64,000 nt of DNA from DASQDN01 sp963844855. Lineage in GTDB: Bacteria; Acidobacteriota; Terriglobia; Bryobacterales; Bryobacteraceae. Position 1 is the stretch's first letter. Every line of letters begins with the position of its first letter. Below, piece after piece: positions 8,370 to 18,750 of the stretch. Made by a program: the position numbers and the translations under genes. The notes beneath the pieces are model-generated. The model saw only the letters and a list, made by a program, of their open reading frames with translations, had not been told where the DNA came from and searched no databases. The stretch lies in contig CAWJQP010000016.1 in assembly GCA_963844855.1 (NCBI GenBank), positions 1 to 64,000 of the forward strand, written 5' to 3'.

Positions 8370-10580
8370 ATGTTAACCGCCCATGATGTGAGCGCGAAGT
8401 TTATTGCACTTATGGCAGGCGCATCGCTTCGGGTTTTGTTGCTAACGGCGATTGCGGGTGTGATCCTCCTTCTGGCGCGCCGCAGAAGCGCACAGCTAGA
8501 ACATGCGGTTTGGGCAACAGTTCTTATCTCGATGCTCCTGCTGCCCTTGGTCAGTTTGGTGCTCCCTTCTCTTCACCTTCCGCTTCCTGCGAGTTACGCT
8601 GCGTTCTTGGAGGAGACAGCGGCTCCCGCACAGGTCTTTTCGTCCAAGCCAATCGTTATAGACGCTTCAAGAGGAATGGTGGCGGATTCGCGCTTGCTCA
8701 GGGCCGGGTATCGACCGACTGCTCAAGACTATCTTGTTGGCCTTTACCTCCTAGTTGCTGGCGGATTCATAGCTCGTCTGTTGATTGGCCTAACCCTCGC
8801 AGGTAGGCTTGCCAGGACTAGCAGCACCTTACGAAATTCCGAGGCGAACTTGGCATTAGAAAAGACGACGTGTGAACAAGGAGCGCTTTATCCTTTGCCG
8901 GAACTACTGGAATCCGACCGGATTAGCATGCCATGCGTCGTTGGATCTGAGCGGCCTGCGATTCTGCTTCCCATTGAGTGGCAGTTTTGGGACGATTGGA
9001 AGCTAAAGGCTGTTCTCGCCCACGAACTGACGCATATTTCTCGAGGCGATTGGCATTGGACTCTGCTTGCTGCGTTCAACAAGTGCGTGTTTTGGTTCCA
9101 TCCCCTGGCTTGGTGGTTGGAACGTCGTTTGGCGACGCTTTCAGAACGGGCCAGCGATGACGGGTCTTTGTTTGTGCTTCGAGACCCAAAGCGGTACGCG
9201 AGCGTGTTGTTGGATGTGGCCTCCTCGGTCCCTTCGAATGGGTTGCGTTGGAGAGGATTGGCGCTCAGGGCAGTGCCAATGGCTAGCTCGCATGAGGTCG
9301 TCGGCCGGATTCATCGAATACTAGATCATGACCACCCTTCCACAGGTGTGGTGCGCAGTCGTAGCTGGATAGCCATTGCTGGGTGCACTGTGCCTCTCCT
9401 TTGGGCGGTCGCAGCGGCACAGGGTCCCGATGTGCCGAGACCAACGCGGCAAGTAGCCCCGGTAGACAATACATGGATAGCAGAAGGCTTCAAGATCACG
9501 GCAGGTGAGGCGCAGCAGTTTGAAGAGCGAGTTGCTAGAAATGCAGAAGACGTCGAGGCGAGGAGCAAGCTTATCTACTATTACCTTTACAATGCCCTGC
9601 ATGAGCCGCTTTCCAAGCATGTGCTGTGGATGATTGAGCATCATCCCGATTCTCAGCTTGCAGTGCTCGCTCCGACTTGGCCGGCCAGCACACAGGACAC
9701 AGCTCAGCGGAAGCAACTCTGGCTGCAGCAAGCGGATCGGCACAGTGGAAACCCGCAGGTGCTTGGTAATGCTGCTCGTTTCTTCATGCAGATGGATCCA
9801 CCCGCCGCAGAACGACTGCTCAAGCGTGCTTCCGAGATTGACGGAACGAACCTGACTTGGAGATCTCAGTTGGCAGCGCTGTACGCGCGGATGATTCAAG
9901 CGGATGCCTATTTCCGCGTTGGCAAAGATACTTTGGCGCATTCATGGCCAGAGGCGACTCCGTCGTATCCGGCGCAGGTGAAAGCGGATCTTGACGGTTC
10001 GAATGACGCGGCTTTGGTCGGACTGGTGGGGGCGAACCTCGCGGGAATGCTGCGCAGTTCCTTCTATGGGAGGGGCGAGGATGAGAGTGCGGCATTGCAG
10101 GCGCGACGCTTTATGGCTGAGGATGCGGAAGAGTTGGTGAAACGCGCTCAGTCTCTGGACCCGAACAATACCAGGTCTGAAGTTCTGGCGATACTGCAAA
10201 CTGTTCGCGAGTTGGATGCTCAGAGGGCTACGATTCACCGTAGGGCGACTTCGCCTGTAACGGTCACTCCGCAGCCACCGCCTAGTTCGTCTTCCTCTCG
10301 CGTTAAGGTTGGGGGCCCAGTGCAGGAAGGCAAGCTGGTGCATCGGGAGCCGGCTCTCTACCCGCCCCTCGCCCAACAAGCACGTATTCAGGGGGTTGTT
10401 CGGTTCGATGTGGTGATCGGAACAGACGGCACTCCGTCAAACATTCAACTGCGAGCAGGTCATCCCCTCCTTGTTCCAGCAGCAGTAGAGGCAATTAAGA
10501 AGTATCGCTACCAACCCACACTGTTGAATGGGAACCCAGTGGAAGTGGAAACAGCGGTGGACGTGAACTTTACAATGTAG
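8370..10580 (+). CDS. BlaR1-like M56 peptidase sensor with TPR-like region and TonB C-terminal domain
   Basis: The 736-aa membrane protein has N-terminal transmembrane helices (about residues 15-70 and 120-147), a zinc-peptidase M56 domain with HELTH at 218-222 followed by a hydrophobic helix and HPLAWWLER, and another membrane helix near 345-360. The outer part (about 380-610) is helical and TPR-like (EERVARNAEDVEARSKLIYY). The last 75 residues form a TonB C-terminal domain (YPPLAQQARIQGVVRFDVVI, then YRYQPTLLNGNPVEV). Family knowledge: M56 proteins cleave the partner BlaI repressor on signal. There is no penicillin-binding sensor domain, so the signal is not obviously a beta-lactam. The TonB end could contact an outer-membrane receptor or act as a sensor. 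Confidence 0.88.
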   Translation: MLTAHDVSAKFIALMAGASLRVLLLTAIAGVILLLARRRSAQLEHAVWATVLISMLLLPLVSLVLPSLHLPLPASYAAFLEETAAPAQVFSSKPIVIDASRGMVADSRLLRAGYRPTAQDYLVGLYLLVAGGFIARLLIGLTLAGRLARTSSTLRNSEANLALEKTTCEQGALYPLPELLESDRISMPCVVGSERPAILLPIEWQFWDDWKLKAVLAHELTHISRGDWHWTLLAAFNKCVFWFHPLAWWLERRLATLSERASDDGSLFVLRDPKRYASVLLDVASSVPSNGLRWRGLALRAVPMASSHEVVGRIHRILDHDHPSTGVVRSRSWIAIAGCTVPLLWAVAAAQGPDVPRPTRQVAPVDNTWIAEGFKITAGEAQQFEERVARNAEDVEARSKLIYYYLYNALHEPLSKHVLWMIEHHPDSQLAVLAPTWPASTQDTAQRKQLWLQQADRHSGNPQVLGNAARFFMQMDPPAAERLLKRASEIDGTNLTWRSQLAALYARMIQADAYFRVGKDTLAHSWPEATPSYPAQVKADLDGSNDAALVGLVGANLAGMLRSSFYGRGEDESAALQARRFMAEDAEELVKRAQSLDPNNTRSEVLAILQTVRELDAQRATIHRRATSPVTVTPQPPPSSSSSRVKVGGPVQEGKLVHREPALYPPLAQQARIQGVVRFDVVIGTDGTPSNIQLRAGHPLLVPAAVEAIKKYRYQPTLLNGNPVEVETAVDVNFTM

Positions 10581-10811
10581 ACGCGCTTTATCGTTACTTC
10601 TTCGCCGCCGGCTACCAGCGACAATTCGGAATGGAGTACAGGCGCTACCGGAAAGTGACGCATAACGCGAAATCCTCATTCCGATTGGCATGCATGCAGA
10701 AACGGAAGACACCCCAGGCAAACCCGCATCGACAATATGTCCGATTTTTGCGTCAATCATCTGAGCGTTTCGTTAGCTCTAACTTTGTGAATTCTATCAA
10801 GGAAGATCGCC

Positions 10812-11777
10812 ATGTCTCACAAATATCCTTGCGCCGTCTCTGTAATGCTCCTGTCCTCGCCCTGTCTGGCGCAAACAATTCCGACACCATTGGGCAACCC
10901 CGCCGTGATCGTGGCGGGTGCGGATTACAACGTTCTGGGCCCTGCTCAGAAAGCTGCTCCTGGACAAGTAATGCTCATCTCGGTTTACGGCATTAAGACA
11001 GTGATTCTCGCTCCAGAGGTCGCAGTGCCGACGCAAACAGGATTGCCTACTAGCATGCGTGGCATCTCTGTCGACCTTGTACAAGGAGATCCATCGACAG
11101 TCACACCGGTTCCGTTACGCGCGATTCAACAAGGGACATGCGCCCTTCCCGAAGCTTGCGGCACAGTGACGTCAATCACGCTCCAGATTCCTTTTACGCT
11201 ACTGAACCAGAATTATCCCTTCCCTCACTTGCGGATCAGCGAAAATGGCACACCAGTGGGCGCAGTGCTACTTCGTCCCGTAGCCGACAACATTCATGTA
11301 ATAAACACATGCGATGACACCCACATTCTTGTAGGAGGTTCTTCGAGCGCGCCACCTAACATTTGTACCCCTGCGGTTCTAGTCAATAACGGGCTGAATA
11401 GCCTCTACAATCTGGTACGAGGCGGCGATCACGTTGCGATGTGGGTTTTTGGTCTCGGCAATTTGACCGCGAATGCGCCAGCGCCAACCAGTCCGACCGC
11501 TCCAAACCAAATCTTCCCTGCGACCAAGGTTCAATTGAGTTTTGATTTTAGACCGAACGCGCTGGCATCGCCGATCGTCCCCGGTTTCGGCTTAACTGCA
11601 GATCCGATCTATGCAAGTCATGTAGGAGTCGGTTCCTATCAGATCAATTTTGCTATTCCACCTGTTCCGGCCGGTGTACCTGCATGTGACGGTACAAAGA
11701 TACGTTCCAATTTGACGGTTACGATAAGTGCCGCTAATTCCCATGACGCCGCATTTCTTTGCGTTCAGCCGCAATAG
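10812..11777 (+). CDS. Secreted TIGR03437-like protein (321 aa)
   Basis: A signal peptide (MSHKYPCAVSVMLLSSPCLAQ) is followed by a beta-rich exported protein. The C-terminal part (VGVGSYQINFAIPPVPAGV) matches the YQVNVxVP signature of the TIGR03437 domain common in Solibacter-type genomes, with a preceding FGLG segment. Several Cys pairs (TCALPEACG, CDDTH) may form disulfides. The function of the domain is unknown; such proteins are thought to be surface or adhesive. It is a single gene with no operon partner. Confidence 0.7.
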   Translation: MSHKYPCAVSVMLLSSPCLAQTIPTPLGNPAVIVAGADYNVLGPAQKAAPGQVMLISVYGIKTVILAPEVAVPTQTGLPTSMRGISVDLVQGDPSTVTPVPLRAIQQGTCALPEACGTVTSITLQIPFTLLNQNYPFPHLRISENGTPVGAVLLRPVADNIHVINTCDDTHILVGGSSSAPPNICTPAVLVNNGLNSLYNLVRGGDHVAMWVFGLGNLTANAPAPTSPTAPNQIFPATKVQLSFDFRPNALASPIVPGFGLTADPIYASHVGVGSYQINFAIPPVPAGVPACDGTKIRSNLTVTISAANSHDAAFLCVQPQ

Positions 11778-12333
11778 TCGCCCCCACCCGGCGGCAGATT
11801 TCGTTGCAAGAACGGCACTGAGTGGGAAGCCCCTGGAGCGGAGGGCGGGCCACGATCGATTACTCTGGACGCCTTCAAGCTGAGTCACGCGGCACTGCGG
11901 CGGAGTAGGAGTCCTGACTTGGGCATCGGAGCAATGCGAAGAGAGGCCAGTGGTCCTTTGAACAGCGACGAAAAAGGCGGATCTTCGTAGCCGGCCGCCA
12001 ACTGACTTCATCAGCCGAATCGTCCGTGCATTCGAGTCGGCGACATCGAGGCAGTCAGGCTATCTCTGCGGTCGGGACGCAACGCGCTCTCATTATGTTC
12101 ACGGGCATGACGTTGTAAGTTGAGCGCTTTCGGGTGCCATCGCACCACATTCGGGATTGTCACTTCAACCGGCGCTTCGCGGAAACAAGGAGCAAAGTCC
12201 AGTTCAAACAGGAGCGAAGTCGAAAAGCAGCTCCATGCGGCGGCGATCTACTTCGTGGCCGCGCCTTCCACGATCTTTACCGGCAGGGCGGGTTTGCCAT
12301 TAGCAAGCAATTGAGTTCCATCAATACCAACGA
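11778..12333. other. Gene-poor stretch with short degraded pieces
   Basis: No convincing gene was found. A short leftward piece ending near 12250 reads VIVGIDGTQLLANGKPALPV and is probably a broken tail of an unknown protein, lying directly behind the IS110 remnant. Confidence 0.4.
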
Positions 12334-12513
12334 TCACCACCCGTTGTGCGGACTGGGCTGCCGTTGGCTTCGGTGAAAGTAGCGGCTGAACACATAGACC
12401 AGCAGTTGTGTGCGCGAAAGCTTTTTCCTGACTACGATCTGACCACGTTGATCGAGTCCGACCAAATTAAAGACGTTCTTTCCAACGTCGATGCCCAGCA
12501 CGTATATGTTCAT
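12334..12513 (-). mobile_element. IS110-family transposase N-terminal remnant
   Basis: The 59-aa frame begins MNIYVLGIDVGKNVFNLVGL and continues QRGQIVVRKKLSRTQLL, the start of the DEDD (RuvC-like) nuclease domain of IS110 transposases, including the first catalytic aspartate (GID). The homology stops about 40 residues in and the frame ends at a TGA at 12334. The rest of the transposase is missing, so the element is a dead fragment. Confidence 0.75.
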
Positions 12514-12661
12514 CGCATCCTCGTCACGTACGCCAGCAGCCGGGCCACTTGGTAGCCTTTCATCCAGCCTGCATCTTCTCAGGTGATTGATTCGGAACGC
12601 TTTTCAGTTTTTTGACCGTACGCGAGTTTGCACGGGCCTGAACGCTCGCTTCAATCCACGA

Positions 12662-15600
12662 TCAGAAGGCCAGCCGGAGCGCGAACTGTAGAATTCGCGG
12701 ACTTGATGCCGAAGATATACGGCCGAAGTTCGCGCTGTTGACTGTGACGTTCGCGGGCCCGAGATTTGCGTGGTTCAAAACGTTGAACGCCTCGGCGCGG
12801 AACTGGAGCGAAACCGATTCGGCAAGCGGAAACGACTTGAAGAGAGAGTAGTCGATATTCCAGCGGCCCGGATCCCGCAGTTGATTACGGCCACCGTTCC
12901 CAATCGTACCTATCGCGTTTGTTCTGAAAGCCCCTGTATTAAACCAGGAGAGGATCTGCTCGTCCTTTGACCGGTCGCTCTCGGTTTCCCACGACTGACC
13001 CGTCAAATCGGCGAACTGGCCTCCGATGCCCGAGAATGCATTGTCTACGCCGCTGACGACGGTAGTAGGAAGACCCGTGCCGGCCGTAAAGATAAAGTTG
13101 TTCTGCCAGGAGCCAAGGAGTTGGCGCACGATCATCGACCGGTTAGTCAGACCCGGCGATTCGTAGATTCCCGACATAACCAACCTGTGTGTCAGATCAA
13201 AATCCGATACGCCACGATTCCGGTTGTAGTTGAACGGATCGGGTCCGGTGTTGTGTGTGTTGCCCGTGGAAGAGGACAGCGAATCGATCGACTTTGACCA
13301 CGTGTAGTTGCTCAAGATACTGAACCCGTGGCTCCATCGCTTCTGTATGGTTGCCTGCAACGCGTGATAGTTCGACCATGAGCTGTTGGTTCCTAGTTGG
13401 AGACCGGCGATTGGTTGATACGGCCGGCGTGCGTTCAGGTTAGAGGCGTTGGCGCCGGGTCCATACAGAGCAGGATTAATTTCGGCCGCCTGTAAGAGGT
13501 GCGTTCCTTTCGATCCAACGTAGCCAAGGCGCACGAGCACATCGGAGATCTGATGTTCGACGATGAAGTTCCAATTCTGCAGGTAGGATGTCGGCATGTT
13601 CTTCGATGGCAACGCCCATGTGCTGTACGGTGTGAAGGTAAAAGAGGATTCGGGAGTGAAAGGCGTTGGATCGAGGATCGGTCCACCATTGTATGGGTCA
13701 GCCATCCGAACGGGACCATTCATTGTGACAAGTCGCACGAACGGCTCGCCGCTGCCGACTCGATTGTTGAGAATGCCGACGGCAAGATCGTAAAAGATTC
13801 CATAAGCGCTACGGATCACCGTATTCGGTCCGACTTGATAGGCGACACCGACTCTAGGCGCGAAATTGTTATTGTCCGGCTGCACCACAGCATCCTCAAT
13901 ACCGGGATCGCCTAGGAACTGCAGTCCGACAGGCGCGTTCGGGAATCGCGTGCTTCGCGTGCCGGGAATGAACGTGGCCTGTTTGTCGGCCAGATTTTCT
14001 TTGAAGTCGTATCGCGGGTCCCAGCGCAGACCGAGGTTCAGAGTCAACCGAGAAGTGATACGCCAGTCATCCTGTGCAAAGAATGCAGGATAGTTGTTTG
14101 TCAGCAATTCCGACCAAGCTGATTGTTGGCGCCACGACGCAGCTTGCCCCATTAGAAATTCTGCGAAGGCATTGCCAGCATTGTTCCTGCCAGCGTCACT
14201 GAACAGTTGGCCACTGAACCCGATCTGACCACCACTGCTGAATGGCGCAGTCTTGTCCAGCCTGTAATGGCGGAAATCGATGCCAAATCGAAGATTGTGC
14301 CGGCCGCTCGCGTAATTGACCACGTCTGTAATCTGATCGTTCTTCTGGATCTGGGAAAATCCCTGTCCAATATCGAAGCCAGACCACCCGGTGATCGTCG
14401 CATTGAGCGTTGGCAGGTCTGGTAAAACCTTCACGCGCGCGCCATAACCTTCGAGAGATCGCGACAGGAGTTCCGCTGGCGGATTAGAGTTCGATTCCGT
14501 GACGTTGTGCGTATAGTTGAAATCGTTGACCCAGTTCGAGGAAAGCATCCATGTATGATTTGCCGTGATGTTTCGCGAATGCGCCTTTTGGCCCGCGGTA
14601 ACGATGTACAGATGCTCAGGAGCATAGTTCCATGGCGAATCCTGCAAGAACTGGAATACGCGCACAGAAGTTCGCTGTTTGGTGGTCAACTGATGGTCGA
14701 ACCGCCCGATAAATTGGTCTTCCGTACTCTTCGTTGTCGGCGACGCCAGCCGAACCTGATATCCATTCGCCGCAGTCGATGGCGGCATCAGTTCCAACAT
14801 CTTCGTCGTTACTGGATCGAACCGGCTGGTTGGAATGATATTTCCCGGGAACGGCTGCCTCGTCAACGGATCGAGAACTCGGCCGGTCCCGTTGGCAAGC
14901 AACCACTCGGAAAGATCGCCGCGCTTCATCGCTTCTGTAGGAGTAGTCCGAACCACGCCGGGTGTTGCGGTACTGGCTCTGGTGCCCTGGTAAGCGAAAA
15001 AGAAGAAGGTCCGGTCTTTGCCGTTGTAAAGCTTCGGGAGAACCACAGGCCCGCCAAAGCTGCCCCCGAATTGATTTCTCTTCACAGTGTCGCGGCCCGA
15101 GAAAAAGTTTGCCGCATTCAACTCGTAGTTGCGAAGGTACTCAAACAGTGACCCGTGAACTCGGTTCGTTCCTGACTTGGTAACGACATTGACCACCCCG
15201 CCCACTCCTCGGCCATACTGTGCATCGAACGTGCTCGTTTGAATCGAGAATTCCTGCACGGCGTCGGGATTAGGAAACGGTAAAGCGGTGTTGGTGTAGC
15301 CATCGTTGTTGTCGCCGTTATCGAGGAGAAAGTTGGTTCCGTTCCCCCGTGAGCCGTTGATCGATGCGGTAACAGCAGTTCCCAGGTTCTGAATTTGATT
15401 CGTCTGTCCGGTCGCTCCCTCTGTGGAAACACCTGCGTTAATCTGCATCAGGTTCAGCACGTTCCGTCCATTCAGGGGAAGATCCTGGACGCGACGCGTA
15501 TCGACTACCTGCACCAGCGTCGTCGAAGTTGCCTGAACTAATGATGCTTCCGCCGTAACCTGGATCTGTTCAGTGGTGCTCCGCACTTCTAACTGAGCGT

Positions 15601-15904
15601 CCGTTTGCACCGTTGTGTTTGCTTGGAGCAGGACATCTTTGCGGACAGATGAACCGAAGCCTTCCTTGTCCACTCTCACCGAATAGGTTCCGACCGGCAG
15701 AAAAGTAAGAGTGAACTTTCCAGTGTCATCCGCTGTCGTATCGCGTACCTGGTTTGTCTCTTGATTCGTGACAGTCACGGAAGCCGCCGGGATTACAGCG
15801 CCGGAGCGGTCTGTTACAGATCCTGTAATAGTGCCGGTCACCTGCCCGAAGCACTGGCTAATCGAGGCTAGCAAAAATGAAAACACGAGTATTCGGCTAT
15901 ACAT
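12662..15904 (-). CDS. Oar-like TonB-dependent receptor (1,080 aa)
   Basis: The chosen ATG at 15904 has a good ribosome site (CAGGAG, 7 bases upstream) and begins a signal peptide (MYSRILVFSFLLASISQCFG); the frame is open to 15979 but that part is not family-like. Then come a carboxypeptidase-regulatory-like domain (GSVTDRSGAVIPAASV, residues about 25-110), the plug (DLPLNGRNVLNLMQINAGV) and a long beta-barrel ending LQFALRLAF. Such receptors import large or scarce substrates across the outer membrane using TonB energy. It is the last gene of the catabolic operon, 79 bases after the MFS gene, and is intact, unlike the other two receptors in this window. Confidence 0.9.
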   Translation of the reverse strand: MYSRILVFSFLLASISQCFGQVTGTITGSVTDRSGAVIPAASVTVTNQETNQVRDTTADDTGKFTLTFLPVGTYSVRVDKEGFGSSVRKDVLLQANTTVQTDAQLEVRSTTEQIQVTAEASLVQATSTTLVQVVDTRRVQDLPLNGRNVLNLMQINAGVSTEGATGQTNQIQNLGTAVTASINGSRGNGTNFLLDNGDNNDGYTNTALPFPNPDAVQEFSIQTSTFDAQYGRGVGGVVNVVTKSGTNRVHGSLFEYLRNYELNAANFFSGRDTVKRNQFGGSFGGPVVLPKLYNGKDRTFFFFAYQGTRASTATPGVVRTTPTEAMKRGDLSEWLLANGTGRVLDPLTRQPFPGNIIPTSRFDPVTTKMLELMPPSTAANGYQVRLASPTTKSTEDQFIGRFDHQLTTKQRTSVRVFQFLQDSPWNYAPEHLYIVTAGQKAHSRNITANHTWMLSSNWVNDFNYTHNVTESNSNPPAELLSRSLEGYGARVKVLPDLPTLNATITGWSGFDIGQGFSQIQKNDQITDVVNYASGRHNLRFGIDFRHYRLDKTAPFSSGGQIGFSGQLFSDAGRNNAGNAFAEFLMGQAASWRQQSAWSELLTNNYPAFFAQDDWRITSRLTLNLGLRWDPRYDFKENLADKQATFIPGTRSTRFPNAPVGLQFLGDPGIEDAVVQPDNNNFAPRVGVAYQVGPNTVIRSAYGIFYDLAVGILNNRVGSGEPFVRLVTMNGPVRMADPYNGGPILDPTPFTPESSFTFTPYSTWALPSKNMPTSYLQNWNFIVEHQISDVLVRLGYVGSKGTHLLQAAEINPALYGPGANASNLNARRPYQPIAGLQLGTNSSWSNYHALQATIQKRWSHGFSILSNYTWSKSIDSLSSSTGNTHNTGPDPFNYNRNRGVSDFDLTHRLVMSGIYESPGLTNRSMIVRQLLGSWQNNFIFTAGTGLPTTVVSGVDNAFSGIGGQFADLTGQSWETESDRSKDEQILSWFNTGAFRTNAIGTIGNGGRNQLRDPGRWNIDYSLFKSFPLAESVSLQFRAEAFNVLNHANLGPANVTVNSANFGRISSASSPRILQFALRLAF

Positions 15905-15983
15905 GAAAATTCTCCTGAGCGCTTGGGAGCACAGTAGCACCCTAATGGATCTCCAGCAATAGCGGTCTTGCTCCGGCATCCAC

Positions 15984-17284
15984 CTATATGGATTCTGCGG
16001 GCACGGGCTTGAATTCTTCGCGAGCCAAAAAGTGGTAAGCGAGTACGCCGATCAATAGAAACACCAAGATAGCGATGAAGGGAGCGTGGAATCCTCCTGT
16101 GGCTTCCTTCAGCCATCCAGTCAGAAGGGCGGCGGCAATCCCCGATAGGCTATTGGCGCAATTTTGAATTCCGATTACGCGTCCGATCGAGTTCTGTGGC
16201 GTGAGCGCTTGGGTTAAAGCCCAATAATTCGCGGTTGTGAAGCCAAGACCTGCAAGCGACACGACGGCGAAAAAGAGAGCGGCGGAGTTCGATTCGGTAA
16301 AGACGCCGAACACCTCAATGGAGGCTATCAGCATGCCAAGGATTGTGAAGAGTTTACGAGTTCGGATTGCGTCGCGGCCCTTGGCAATCAACCGGTCAGC
16401 CAGCCAACCTGCCGGCGCGGCGACGATCGCCATGCCCGCAAAACTCGCTGCGGAATAGGCGCTCATCTCCTGCATCGAGAGATGCCGGTGCTCGACGAAA
16501 TACGCCGGCAGCCATGTCATATAGAACATGTAGAAGTAGCTATAGCAGAAGGCGCCGATGATCACTCCCCAGATCGCGGGAGAACTCAGCAGTTCCCGGA
16601 TAGAGAGAGGTTTAGAGGTGTCCTGGGTTTGTACTACTGGACGGCGCAGATCGTTCGGAGCGGCCAGCAGCCAAGGTATCAACCAAACGGCGCATCCGAG
16701 TCCCATGACGAGAAACATGCCACGCCACCCAAAGTATTGAATCAACGCCGCGGTAACAGGCACAGCGATGGCTGAGCCGATCTTGGAGCCGGTTGTGTAA
16801 ATGCCGAGCGCGGCGCCACGCTCTTTTTCCGCAAAGTTATACCGGATCCAGCGCATACTGGCCGGAGTTACCACGGATTCACAGACGCCGAGTATTAGTC
16901 GCAACGTGAAGAGTTGCGACATGGAGGTCACTGCGGTCGTCAGCGCCGAAACGAAACTCCAGAGCACGAAGCCGGTTGCGAAGGTGTATTTCGATCCGAA
17001 GCGATCTACCAGATAGCCCGCAGGTATCTGCATGATCGCGTAGGACCAAAAGAATGCCGAGTTGAGCATACCCCGGTCCGTATCGCTAAGCCGGAATGCA
17101 CTGACGAACTCGGGAAGGGAAAGGACGACCGATAGATTGATTCTGTCCAGATAGGCGATGACCATGCCTATGCTGAGCAGTGTTAGCAGGTAGTAGCGAT
17201 TGTATTGTCGCGACCCGACGCCGCTTACATTGCCCGTAGCGGCATCCGCCGGCTTCGTATAGAGAGAATTACTCAGGGGATCAT
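15984..17284 (-). CDS. MFS transporter, anion:cation symporter (ACS)-like
   Basis: This is a 12-helix permease with the family signature YLDRINLSVV in helix 1, FGSKYTFATGFVLWS after helix 2 and LADRLIAKGRD in the central loop, like hexuronate/galactonate/glucarate carriers. The first in-frame ATG (17165) lies inside helix 1, so the true start must be upstream (RQYNRYYLLTLLSIG precedes it in frame). The likely start is the ATG at 17284, overlapping the aminotransferase stop as ATGA, but the frame is off by one base within the CCCC run at 17277-17280. Adding one C gives a continuous MIPLSNSLYTKP start. Without that change only a CTG at 17276 could serve. Inferred role: uptake of the acidic substrate processed by the operon. 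Confidence 0.85.
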
Positions 17285-18750
17285 ACCCTAGCTGCTAAAC
17301 GTTGTTCTATCAGATCCTTCGCGTGCCTAACGAGGGCGCTCACCGTCTGATCTATATCTTCCCTGGTGTGGGCCGCCGACAGAGACCATTGCTTGGCGCC
17401 GAGCGGGAAGACATAGATACCATCCTCGATTAAACGACGACGCAACGCCGTATCCAATTCGAAATCATGATTCGCGGCGACATCGTGCCAATCCTGCGGA
17501 ATATGGTCCATGAAGTAGAGGCAGAAAGCTGATCCGATTCTTGAAATCCTCCAGGGCGTGCTTTCGTCGAGTTCCTGTACCAGGCAATCTTCAAGGTAGG
17601 CCCCCAACTCATCGATCTGGCGGTAGAGTTCGCCGTCGTTCTCGAGCAGCCGCTCCAAAGTAGCGATTGCCGCTGCGGTTGGTACCGGATGAGCATTGTA
17701 CGTGCCGGCCAGGAGAACGCGTTCCGATGCGTTCGGATGGACGAACAGATCCATCAAGTCCGCGCGACCACCGATCGCCGCGATCGGATATCCGTTCGCG
17801 AGGGCCTTTCCATAAACCACGACGTCGGGAGTTACGTTCGCGATCGCCGAGTACCCGCCGAAGCCATGCCGAAATCCCGTCTTTACCTCGTCGAAAATCA
17901 GCACAAACCCGAATTCATCGGCGAGCGCGCGCAGACCTTCCAGGTATCCCGGAAGCGGAGGTACGACACCAATGTTTTGGAGGACTGGTTCGGTAATCAG
18001 TCCGGCGACCGAATACTTCTCACAGATGGCGCGGACCGATTCCAGGTCGTTGAAGCTGACCGGATGAATCAGTTCGCTATGACCCTTTGGAATTCCCGCG
18101 CTGATGGGGCAGAAAGGAAGCTCAGCTCCGTTTTGACGCGGACCCAACTGTTCGAGCGGCGTCATCAGATTACAGGCGACATCGTTGTGCCAGCCGTTAT
18201 AACCGCCTTGCATCACGATGAGGTGATCCCGGCCGGTCGCTGCTCTGGCGAGTCGGAGAGCCTGGTAGGTGGCTTCACTACCCGTGTTCAAAAACTGAAC
18301 AGAATCGACAAAAGGAATATGAGAGCAGATCAGGTCAGCAAGCCTGCCTTCGAGAACCGTGGTTCCCGATCCGTAAAGGCTGGCCCCCTCCTGAATCACC
18401 CGGCATACTGCTTCATTCACGGCCGGATCGTTGTGACCCAAAATATGCGGCGCGAACGCGGCGTGATAGTCGATGTAGCGGGCGCCTTCGGCGCTCCAAA
18501 TATAGGCGCCTTGGCCTTTGACGAAAACTATTTCCGGATTCGCTGCCCGGTTCGTGGAGACAACGCCACCCGGAATGAACCTTCGATTCTTCTCGAGGAT
18601 TGCGGCAGATTGAGAGTATTTCATTAGAAAAGCGCGACGGGGTCGCTCGTGTCCTCGATTATAGACAGGATCAGCCTGGGTCAAATCGTTCTTCAGCCGA
18701 GGAATGCGGCGAAGCATCCAGGTATACGGACAGCTAAGCTTTCTGCTCAT
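17281..18750 (-). CDS. Class III aminotransferase, glutamate-1-semialdehyde aminomutase-like
   Basis: This is a PLP enzyme of about 447-489 aa. Family features are RFIPGGVVSTNR near the N-terminus, GSEATYQALRLARAATGR for phosphate binding, LIFDEVKTGFR with the PLP aspartate, and VVYGKALANGYP with the Schiff-base lysine. The ATG at 18750 overlaps the IclR stop (ATGA), but family homology starts at MKYSQSAAILEKNRR (ATG 18624), so the first 42 residues may not be translated. It is unlikely to be housekeeping HemL because it lies in a catabolic operon between an IclR regulator and an MFS carrier. A role in transaminating an amino- or keto-acid intermediate is inferred. Confidence 0.88.
   Translation of the reverse strand: MSRKLSCPYTWMLRRIPRLKNDLTQADPVYNRGHERPRRAFLMKYSQSAAILEKNRRFIPGGVVSTNRAANPEIVFVKGQGAYIWSAEGARYIDYHAAFAPHILGHNDPAVNEAVCRVIQEGASLYGSGTTVLEGRLADLICSHIPFVDSVQFLNTGSEATYQALRLARAATGRDHLIVMQGGYNGWHNDVACNLMTPLEQLGPRQNGAELPFCPISAGIPKGHSELIHPVSFNDLESVRAICEKYSVAGLITEPVLQNIGVVPPLPGYLEGLRALADEFGFVLIFDEVKTGFRHGFGGYSAIANVTPDVVVYGKALANGYPIAAIGGRADLMDLFVHPNASERVLLAGTYNAHPVPTAAAIATLERLLENDGELYRQIDELGAYLEDCLVQELDESTPWRISRIGSAFCLYFMDHIPQDWHDVAANHDFELDTALRRRLIEDGIYVFPLGAKQWSLSAAHTREDIDQTVSALVRHAKDLIEQRLAARV

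Noticed and set aside
14507..15151. 214-aa rightward open frame inside the intact TonB receptor gene
   Set aside because: Shadow of the receptor; Arg-rich with no domain.
17689..18627. 312-aa rightward open frame antisense to the aminotransferase gene
   Set aside because: The opposite strand carries PLP motifs throughout; the antisense product has none.
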